From positions 2,976,001 to 3,040,000 of the forward strand of contig OZ241345.1 in the NCBI GenBank assembly GCA_965200175.1: a stretch of DNA of 64,000 nucleotides, given 5' to 3'. Below the pieces are notes generated by a model. The model had not been told where the DNA came from and ran no database searches. It saw only the letters and a program-made list of their open reading frames with translations. Within the stretch, counting starts at the first letter, position 1. The number at the start of each line of letters is the position of its first letter. Below are positions 52,864-59,439 of the stretch, in pieces. The position numbers and the translations under genes are program-made. The stretch is from Azophilus sp026709365 (GTDB lineage: Bacteria > Pseudomonadota > Gammaproteobacteria > Pseudomonadales > Azotimanducaceae).

Positions 52864-54240
52864 TTAAGTCAGCCCCGCGGCGGAAAGCCTCGCCTCCGCC
52901 TGGGCGCGCAGGCCACCGTCGAAGTTGTCGAGGAAGCGGGTCAGGTCGGCAGCCGGATCGCGGCGCGGGCTTAGGGCGTCCAAATCGATGAGATGGACTT
53001 GGCCGTCATGGACCAAAAAGTTGCTGGCCTTGGTGTCGCCGTGGCCCAGTTCGGCGGCCTTGAGCTGCTGAAGCAGCGCGGCAACCTGGTCCAAGCGTCC
53101 GGGAAGCCAGCCTTGGGCGCTGACTTCGGCAGCCAAGTCGAGGCGGCCCTTGTCCTCCATGACCAAGTAGCACTGGCCAGTCAAGGGTCCCCAGCGACGC
53201 TCGACGAGGGCCAGCGGCGCGGCAGTGGGGATCGCCAACAGTTCCAGCCGATGCCCATTGCGCCAAGCGGTGAGCGCCCGGCGCTTGAACCAGCGGCGAA
53301 GGCGGTGACTCGGGCTCTTGATGTTGTAGCGCTTCACCACCACCGGCGAGCCGCCGAGCTTGAGCCGGAAGACGGTCGCCGAACGGCCGTCCTTGATGAC
53401 CGCCGCCTTCTTGAGGCCGCCCTCGGGATTCCGTGCAAAGGCCTCCGCCAAAACCGCGGCATCGCTGCGCCACGCCCGCTTGACCAAGCATCGCCAACGC
53501 CAGTTGGAATCGACGTGGAACTCCGTGCAGGGGCGCTCGGTCTTGGCCAGATAGCGCCGCACCCGCCGCCGACGCGCCGTCGCCACCAGCCGTTTCAACC
53601 TGCGCATCCGCGCGGCATCCGCCGCCCAGTTCAGGCTGTCCGCATAGCCGGCGAGCAGCTTCTCCAACCAGGGATCAGGCGCTGGGGGAAGCTGCGCCAG
53701 GAATTCCGCCAGCGCCCGAATTCTGGCCCCCTCGCCGCGCCGCCAGAGCCGACCCACGCGATCCCCATCGACCACCCAAAGCTTGCCGCCGCTGCGCAGG
53801 AAGTTGGCGAGGTGCGGATCCCCATGGGTCAGTCCGTGCCGGTGCAGGCTGGCGAGCAGGCGCACCGCCTGCATTGCCCCATCGGCATCCCCCGCCGCCA
53901 AGGGCTGGGCGTCCGGCAGGCAGTCGAACAGCAGCGCCCGCCCGCCCGCTGCCGTGGCCGCATCGCCAAGCAACTGCGGCGTCGGCGCGCCGCTCGCTGC
54001 CAACCGCTCGACGCCCCGGCGTTCCCGCGCGCAGTAGCGCGCGGCACCGGCGCCCATGAAGAGCTTCACCACCAAGTCGCGTCCGCGCCAGTGACCCAGG
54101 GCCGTCAGCCGCCGTCCCGGCAGCAGGCGGAAGATGCGGTTGATCCGGCAGGGCTCGCCATCCAAGGCGATGCTGAACGGTGCCTCAACGTCCCTGCCGA
54201 GGCGCGCGAGATCCCGGGTTTCCAGATTCAAGTCGGCCAC
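52864..54240 (-). CDS. Tandem-domain LPS-kinase-like protein
   Basis: The 458-residue protein contains two kinase-like lobes of the Kdo/WaaP/InaA type. The first has THGDPHLANF (HGD at 139-141) and VVDGD (156-160); the second has GHGDTKASNF (HGD at 400-402) and LIDLDAL. The first lacks a standard second aspartate context, so perhaps only one lobe is active. It follows waaP, six bases apart, at the place where Pseudomonas carries LPS-core kinases such as wapP and PA5006. It probably modifies core heptose, which is inference. Confidence 0.75.
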   Translation of the reverse strand: MADLNLETRDLARLGRDVEAPFSIALDGEPCRINRIFRLLPGRRLTALGHWRGRDLVVKLFMGAGAARYCARERRGVERLAASGAPTPQLLGDAATAAGGRALLFDCLPDAQPLAAGDADGAMQAVRLLASLHRHGLTHGDPHLANFLRSGGKLWVVDGDRVGRLWRRGEGARIRALAEFLAQLPPAPDPWLEKLLAGYADSLNWAADAARMRRLKRLVATARRRRVRRYLAKTERPCTEFHVDSNWRWRCLVKRAWRSDAAVLAEAFARNPEGGLKKAAVIKDGRSATVFRLKLGGSPVVVKRYNIKSPSHRLRRWFKRRALTAWRNGHRLELLAIPTAAPLALVERRWGPLTGQCYLVMEDKGRLDLAAEVSAQGWLPGRLDQVAALLQQLKAAELGHGDTKASNFLVHDGQVHLIDLDALSPRRDPAADLTRFLDNFDGGLRAQAEARLSAAGLT

Positions 54241-54246
54241 CCGCGA

Positions 54247-55056
54247 TCAGCCCAGCCCACGCCGACGGGCTTTGTCATGCAGCGCTTGGGCCCGACGTGC
54301 CACCGCCCGCCACAAGCGCGCATCCTCGGCAAAGACCTCCCGCAGCGGCCGCCCCGTGTAGATGCGCACAAACCGCAGCCGCGAGCGGGCAGGCAGGCCG
54401 AGGTCCAAGGTCGAGAACAGCAGGGCGGCCAGGTCCCGCTTCCGCCAGTAGGCGGACAGCTTGGGCTGCAGCCGCGCCCGATGCAGGTCCAGCACCGCCA
54501 ACCGCGCCTCCCCTTGCGCCCAATGCTGGCGGTCGAGCATCAAGTGGCAGATGTAGAGGTCCCGATGGGCGACGCCCGCCTCATGCAGGCGGCGCACAAA
54601 GCGGGCCACGGCTAGGATCAGTCGCCGCTGGGCCAAGGGCGACGGAGGCTCGTGAACCCATTGCGCAGCCACCGCCTCCAAGCTGTCGTGGCCACTGAGC
54701 TCCTCGCAGAGCACGAAGGAGCGGCGCCGGGCCGGGTTGCCGCCTTCGGTGGCGAATGCCACCACGCGGGGGGCGGCCAAACCGCTGGCGGCGAGGTGAC
54801 GGCAGGCGCGGTACTCGTTTTCCGAACCCAGCACGGGCCGCTTGCCCACCATCCAGTTCTTGAGGATTTCCAGCCAGCCGACGCCAAGGTGCCGCTTCAG
54901 GAAGTAGGGTCTTCCGCCAATTAGCACCCGCAACGTGGAGCGGCCCTTGACCTCGCGGAACATCTCGCCCTGCGCCGATGCGGCCCAACCAAGCAGGTCT
55001 TTGCCGCCAAGCCGCTCGGCGAGCTCGGGGGCCAAGTAAGTCCTAACCGTTCCCAT
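54247..55056 (-). CDS. waaP: LPS core heptose(I) kinase WaaP
   Basis: The 269-residue protein matches WaaP length and motifs: GRPYFLKRHLGVGWLEILKNW in the N-lobe and the catalytic loop AGVAHRDLYICHLML with Asp, then AVLDLHRARL. WaaP phosphorylates heptose I of the LPS core and is essential in Pseudomonas. ATG 55056 lies inside the waaG end, overlapping by 14 bases, so the genes are coupled. Confidence 0.92.
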   Translation of the reverse strand: MGTVRTYLAPELAERLGGKDLLGWAASAQGEMFREVKGRSTLRVLIGGRPYFLKRHLGVGWLEILKNWMVGKRPVLGSENEYRACRHLAASGLAAPRVVAFATEGGNPARRRSFVLCEELSGHDSLEAVAAQWVHEPPSPLAQRRLILAVARFVRRLHEAGVAHRDLYICHLMLDRQHWAQGEARLAVLDLHRARLQPKLSAYWRKRDLAALLFSTLDLGLPARSRLRFVRIYTGRPLREVFAEDARLWRAVARRAQALHDKARRRGLG

Positions 55057-56284
55057 TTTCGCCTTGGGCTTCGGCTTCGATGCAGCCCGCCGCCCGCTTG
55101 GGCCTGTCGGCCAGCGTCTCGCGCTCGCCGTGGTGAATGCCGGAGGCGATGGCTCGCGGACGGCCCGCGAAGTCCTCAAACAGGTCAACGGCGCGCTGCG
55201 CGAGTTGGTAGATGCGTTCGTCGTCGGCCAGCGCCCTGCCGTTGCGGGCCCACTCGGCCCTTTGGTCTGAGGTGATCAGTTCGGCGAGCTGGGCATTGAA
55301 GGTGTCCTGGTCGTAGGGCATGGGCGTGACCAGTCCGGCGCGGGCCTGCTGCAGATAGCGGGCGTAGCCGCAGTTTTGGGTGACCAAGGCGGGAGTGCCC
55401 GCAATCATGGCTTCAAGGATTGCCATGCCCGCGTTTTCGTCGTAGGCAGGCAGCACGAAGGCGTCAGCGGCAAACAGGAAGTCGGGCACGTCGGGGCGTC
55501 CGCCCATGAAGCACACCCGCTCGCCGATGCCGAGCCGGGCCGCCAAACGCCGGAACGGGTCGGCGTTGTCGTCGCCGAGCACATACAGCCAAGTTCTGGC
55601 GAAGAGCGCCCGGGGCAGAGCCTTGAACCCCTTGAGCAGGCGGTCGAGGCCCTTCTTGATGAATCCGGAACCGACGAAAAGCAGCAGGCACTCGGCTTCG
55701 CCCACGCCTAGGCTGGCCCGCATGCGCCCACGGATGGCGCTCCTGTCCGCAGGTGCGGTGCGATTGCGTTCAATGCCGGGCGGCAAGGCATGGAATCGCT
55801 CCGGCGGCGTCTGATGGCTGCGCCGGTAGATTGGCGTTTCGGCATCGGAGATGGTCAGGATTTCGGTGTCGGCCACAGCGTCGAAGATCGCTCGTTCGGA
55901 GCGCAGCAGGGAGCGATATCGCGGCAGCAGCCGGTACCAGGCGCCGCGTTGGGTGCGGGCCTTGTGCTGGTAGCAGGAGTCCCCGGCGTAGTAGGCATCC
56001 AGGCCGGGCATCTTGTTCATGCCCACCACCAAGTCCACCGGGTCGCCCTTCAGGTCCTCGCGCACCCAGTCGGCAAAGCGCTCGTAGAGGCGGTGATTGG
56101 TCAGGGCCTTAACCGGCGCCAGCTTGAGTTCCACCCCATCCGGCAGCGGGCCGTCGTCACGCCAGTCGATGGCGTAGATGCGCACCCCATGCCCCCGGCG
56201 GCGGCACTCGGCGACCATCTTCATCATGTCCCTTTGAATGCCGCCGAACGGGAAGTATTTGAAGATGCAAAAGGCGATCTTCAT
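55043..56284 (-). CDS. waaG: LPS core glucosyltransferase I WaaG
   Basis: The 413-residue GT-B enzyme has the WaaG N-terminus MKIAFCIFKYFPFGGIQRDMM. LLFVGSGFIKKGLDRLLKGF and the family-4 donor-site motif PAYDENAGMAILEAMIAGTPALV follow. It adds the first glucose (or equivalent) to heptose II. It is unusually separated from waaC by 73 bp, and its first codons are duplicated upstream. The C-terminal 40 residues are low-complexity and may be dispensable. Confidence 0.93.
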   Translation of the reverse strand: MKIAFCIFKYFPFGGIQRDMMKMVAECRRRGHGVRIYAIDWRDDGPLPDGVELKLAPVKALTNHRLYERFADWVREDLKGDPVDLVVGMNKMPGLDAYYAGDSCYQHKARTQRGAWYRLLPRYRSLLRSERAIFDAVADTEILTISDAETPIYRRSHQTPPERFHALPPGIERNRTAPADRSAIRGRMRASLGVGEAECLLLFVGSGFIKKGLDRLLKGFKALPRALFARTWLYVLGDDNADPFRRLAARLGIGERVCFMGGRPDVPDFLFAADAFVLPAYDENAGMAILEAMIAGTPALVTQNCGYARYLQQARAGLVTPMPYDQDTFNAQLAELITSDQRAEWARNGRALADDERIYQLAQRAVDLFEDFAGRPRAIASGIHHGERETLADRPKRAAGCIEAEAQGENGNG

Positions 56285-56362
56285 GCATCAACTCCGCGCC
56301 GCTCGAGCTGTTGCGTTCCGAACAGGAGAGAGCACTTGAAGATGCAAAAGGCAATCTTCACG
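56258..56362. repeat. Duplicated waaG start region
   Basis: The first codons of waaG (56258-56284) recur with a few changes at 56336-56362. The upstream copy begins with GTG at 56361 overlapping the waaC stop (GTGA) and continues as a 26-codon reading frame whose first nine residues, VKIAFCIFK, match waaG. This frame ends at 56281, overlapping the ATG of waaG. Confidence 0.8.
56281..56361 (-). CDS. Micro-ORF echoing the waaG N-terminus
   Basis: Starting at GTG 56361, the frame reads VKIAFCIFKCSLLFG and further residues up to RRGVDA, then TGA overlapping the waaG ATG. It could relay ribosomes from waaC to waaG, replacing a lost direct overlap, or be non-functional scar sequence. The peptide itself is unlikely to have a function. 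Confidence 0.35.
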   Translation of the reverse strand: MKIAFCIFKCSLLFGTQQLERRGVDA

Positions 56363-57404
56363 CTTCAGCATCCAGAAGCGCCATGGCCCGCGCCCAAACC
56401 CGCCCCGGCGTGAGTTCGGCGTAGCACGGAGGACTTACCGGTTCATCATGCCTAACGCGCCCGGGGCCGCGATAGCGGCAGGCTCTCGACAAACAAGGCG
56501 CGCAGGGGAAGGTTGAGGCAAGGGTGGCGGCCCGCGGGCCGCGGGCGCCAGTCAGATTGGGCGTCGTGCTGCCGTAAAGGGCCAGGGTGGGGGCGCCGCA
56601 GGCGGCTGCCAGATGCGCCAACCCCGAGTCCACGCCCACCGCCAAGCGCACCTCCTGCAGGAGGTCTATCCACTCATCGATGCCCATGGCCGGCAAAGTT
56701 CGCCCGCCGCCTTGAGCGGCAATGTGTTGAGCACGGCAACGCTCCGCCGGATTCCCCCAAGGCAGCAAAACCTCAAATCCGTCCGCTTGGGCTTGCCGCG
56801 CCAACTCGACCCATAGGGCTTGTGGCCACTGCTTGGAGGGCCAGGAGCCGCCGTGCAGGAACAGGCACGTCGAACGGCAAGCGAAATGGCCCGCCGAGCC
56901 TGCGGATTCGCGTCGGGACAAGCCAAATTCGATCGGCTCAGCCGCATCCTGGGCGTAGCCGAAGGCACCTGCGAAGAGTTGCCGCTGGCGGTCGATGGCG
57001 TGCTGCCGCCGAGGCACCGCAACGCCACGCTGGTAGAACCAGGCCGCGGCCGCTTCGCGCACGTCCCCGCGAGCGAATCCCACCCTTTCCCCGCCACGGG
57101 CAAGGGCGGCGACCAAGGCGCTTTTCATCAGGCCCTGGGCATCGAGCACCAAGTCGTATTCGCGGGTTCGGAGGTCGGCGCTGAAGGCCGCCGCTTCCCG
57201 GCGCGAGTACACGGGATTGCGCCGCCAGCGCCGCCAGGCAATGGGGATCACCCGCTCCACCCCCGGATGCCGTTCCGGGATGGCTTGATAGGCCTCCTCC
57301 ACCACCCAATCGAAGCGCACCCCATGTCGGCCCGCCGCCGTGACCGCTGGCAGGGCATGCGTCACGTCGCCCAAGGAGGAGGTCTTGACCAGCAGGGCTT
57401 TCAT
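56358..57404 (-). CDS. waaC: LPS heptosyltransferase I WaaC
   Basis: The 348-residue GT-9 enzyme has MKALLVKTSSLGDVTHALPAV, VVEEAYQAIP, FLHGGSWPSKQWP and VGVDSGLAHLAAACGAPTLALYGSTTP. It adds the first heptose to Kdo. It lies 72 bp downstream of waaF, with a micro-ORF in the gap. Confidence 0.94.
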   Translation of the reverse strand: MKALLVKTSSLGDVTHALPAVTAAGRHGVRFDWVVEEAYQAIPERHPGVERVIPIAWRRWRRNPVYSRREAAAFSADLRTREYDLVLDAQGLMKSALVAALARGGERVGFARGDVREAAAAWFYQRGVAVPRRQHAIDRQRQLFAGAFGYAQDAAEPIEFGLSRRESAGSAGHFACRSTCLFLHGGSWPSKQWPQALWVELARQAQADGFEVLLPWGNPAERCRAQHIAAQGGGRTLPAMGIDEWIDLLQEVRLAVGVDSGLAHLAAACGAPTLALYGSTTPNLTGARGPRAATLASTFPCAPCLSRACRYRGPGRVRHDEPVSPPCYAELTPGRVWARAMALLDAEA

Positions 57405-57408
57405 TCAA

Positions 57409-57480
57409 CTAATGGCGGCACTTCGGCCACCGCCCGATCAGCCCTTGGGCATCCGTGCGCGGCACGCCAAGGGCCTTCAT
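57409..57480 (-). CDS. Possible micro-ORF between waaF and waaC
   Basis: ATG at 57480 overlaps the waaF stop (ATGA) and opens a 23-residue frame beginning MKALGVPRT. It ends five bases before the waaC ATG. The first four residues equal those of WaaC (MKAL), and the layout parallels the micro-ORF before waaG. The similarity is too short to prove duplication. Confidence 0.25.
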   Translation of the reverse strand: MKALGVPRTDAQGLIGRWPKCRH

Positions 57481-58469
57481 GACAGCGCCTGGACCACGGC
57501 CGCGGGCTTCAGCTCCCGCAGGCAATTGAAGTGGCCAAGCGGACATTGGCGCTTGAAGCACGGCTGGCAGTCCAAGCCCAAGGACAGCGCTTGCGCGTTG
57601 GCGCCGAGGGGCGGCGTGAATTCGGGTGAAGTGGAGCCGTACAGAGCGACCACCCGCACCGACAGGGCGCAGGCCACGTGCATCAGCCCGGAGTCGTTGG
57701 TCACGACGGCATCGGCCAGCGACAGGAGGTCCACCGTATCGGCCAGGCGAGTGCGGCCGGCCAGATTGACGGCGCCGGGAGCCGCTTCGGCAATGGCGGC
57801 GCCCCGTTCCCGATCCCCCGGCGAACCGATCACCCAGACGCCGTGGCCGGCCTTCAGGCGCTCCCGGGCAAGGGCCGCGAAGTGCTCGGCCGGCCAGCGC
57901 TTGGCGGCGCCGTACTCGGCGCCGGGGCAGAGGATGGTCACCCGCCCGGCAGCGGCCAAGCCGAAGCGCTCGACCAAGGCGTCGCGATTGGCCGCATCGA
58001 CCGTCAGCGCGGGTGCCGGATAAGGCTGCGGCAAGGGTTGTCCCGGCGGGTAGGCCAGCGCCATGAATCGCTCGATCATTTTCGGGTGGCGGTCTCGGTC
58101 CAAGCGCCGCCAATCGTTGAGCAAGCCGAAGCGGGCCTCGCCCAGGGCGCCGATGCGGCGAGGAATCCCCGCCCAGCAGGGCAGCAGCGCCGACTTGAAG
58201 CTGTTGGGCAAGACGTAGGCCGCCTCGAAGCCGACCCGGCGCAGCCTTAGTCCCAGCCGCCGCCGCTCCCCCCACCCCAGCGCACCGTGGGATGTGGCCA
58301 GTTCATGCACTTGATGAACGCCGGGCATGCGCGCGCCCAACGGCGCCGTCGCCGTCGGCGCTGCCAAGTGGATCTCGGCAGCGGCGTCCTGCTCCTTGAG
58401 CGCCTGAACCAAGGTGTGGGCCATCACCATATCGCCAACCCAGGCTGGCGCCACGATCAGAGCCCTCAT
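57477..58469 (-). CDS. waaF: LPS heptosyltransferase II WaaF
   Basis: The 330-residue GT-9 enzyme has MRALIVAPAWVGDMVMAHTL, LLPCWAGIPRRIG, ILCPGAEYGAAKRWPAEHFAAL and VTNDSGLMHVACAL with VALYGSTSPEFTPP. It adds the second heptose of the inner core. It follows ilvE by four bases on the same strand. Confidence 0.95.
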   Translation of the reverse strand: MRALIVAPAWVGDMVMAHTLVQALKEQDAAAEIHLAAPTATAPLGARMPGVHQVHELATSHGALGWGERRRLGLRLRRVGFEAAYVLPNSFKSALLPCWAGIPRRIGALGEARFGLLNDWRRLDRDRHPKMIERFMALAYPPGQPLPQPYPAPALTVDAANRDALVERFGLAAAGRVTILCPGAEYGAAKRWPAEHFAALARERLKAGHGVWVIGSPGDRERGAAIAEAAPGAVNLAGRTRLADTVDLLSLADAVVTNDSGLMHVACALSVRVVALYGSTSPEFTPPLGANAQALSLGLDCQPCFKRQCPLGHFNCLRELKPAAVVQALS

Positions 58470-58473
58470 CGGG

Positions 58474-59403
58474 CTACACCGGGGTGTGCCACTCAGGAAA
58501 GGCGTTGCGTTGGCCGCGCACCTGATTGAAGTAGGCGCTCTGCAGCCGTTCGGTAACCGGCCCCCGCCGACCGTCGCCGATGCGGCGCCCGTCGAGTTCG
58601 CGAATGGGCAACACTTCCGCCGCCGTGCCGGTGAGGAAGGCTTCGTCGCAGATGTACACCTCATCGCGGGTTATGCGCCGTTCGGCGATCTCCATGTCGG
58701 CCTCGCAGGCCAAGTGGAACACGGTATCTCGGGTGATGCCGTCCAGGCAGCTGGTCAGCTCCGGGGTGTGCAGCAGGCCATCGCGAACGATGAAGATGTT
58801 CTCGCCGGAGCCTTCCGCCACATAACCCTCGTTGTCCAGCAGCAACGCTTCGTCACAGCCCGAGTCGAGCGCCTCGTGAAGCGCCAGTATCGAATTGGTG
58901 TAGTTGCCGTTGGACTTGGCCTTGCACATCGTGATGTTGACGTGGTGCCTGGTGTAGGAGGAGGTGCGCACCGAAATGCCCCGCTCCCGGGCGTCTTCGT
59001 CCATGTAGTTGGGCCACGGCCAAGCGGCGATGATCAGGTTGACGCTCAGCCCCTTGGCCCGCAGTCCCATGGCTTCCGAGCCGAGGAACGCCATGGGCCG
59101 CAGGTAGCCTTCGCTGAGCGCGTTGGCGCGCAGGGTCTCGACTTGGGCGGCGTTGACCTCGTCCGGGGAATAGGGAATCTCGATCCCAAGGATGTGCGCG
59201 GAGTTGAACAGGCGCTTGGTGTGCTCGCGCAGCCGGAAGATGCAGGGGCCCTTGGGGGTCTGGTAGGCGCGCACGCCCTCGAACACGCCGAGCCCGTAGT
59301 GCAGGGTGTGGGTCAGCACGTGGACCTTGGCGTCGCGCCACGGAACCAACTCGCCGTTGAACCAGATGAAGCCGTCTCGATCGGCAAAATTCGGTGTGCT
59401 CAT
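58474..59403 (-). CDS. ilvE: Branched-chain amino acid aminotransferase IlvE
   Basis: The 309-residue fold-type IV PLP enzyme has THTLHYGLGVFEGVRAY, the PLP lysine in CKAKSNGNYTNSILALHEAL, EGYVAEGSGENIF and DEVYICDEAFLTGTAAEV. It makes the last step of Ile, Leu and Val synthesis, complementing ilvA in this window. It lies 36 bp from glnE, as in Pseudomonas. Confidence 0.96.
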   Translation of the reverse strand: MSTPNFADRDGFIWFNGELVPWRDAKVHVLTHTLHYGLGVFEGVRAYQTPKGPCIFRLREHTKRLFNSAHILGIEIPYSPDEVNAAQVETLRANALSEGYLRPMAFLGSEAMGLRAKGLSVNLIIAAWPWPNYMDEDARERGISVRTSSYTRHHVNITMCKAKSNGNYTNSILALHEALDSGCDEALLLDNEGYVAEGSGENIFIVRDGLLHTPELTSCLDGITRDTVFHLACEADMEIAERRITRDEVYICDEAFLTGTAAEVLPIRELDGRRIGDGRRGPVTERLQSAYFNQVRGQRNAFPEWHTPV

Positions 59404-59439
59404 GTTCTCCTTCGCTGCGATCCCGCTTGGCCGCCCGCA

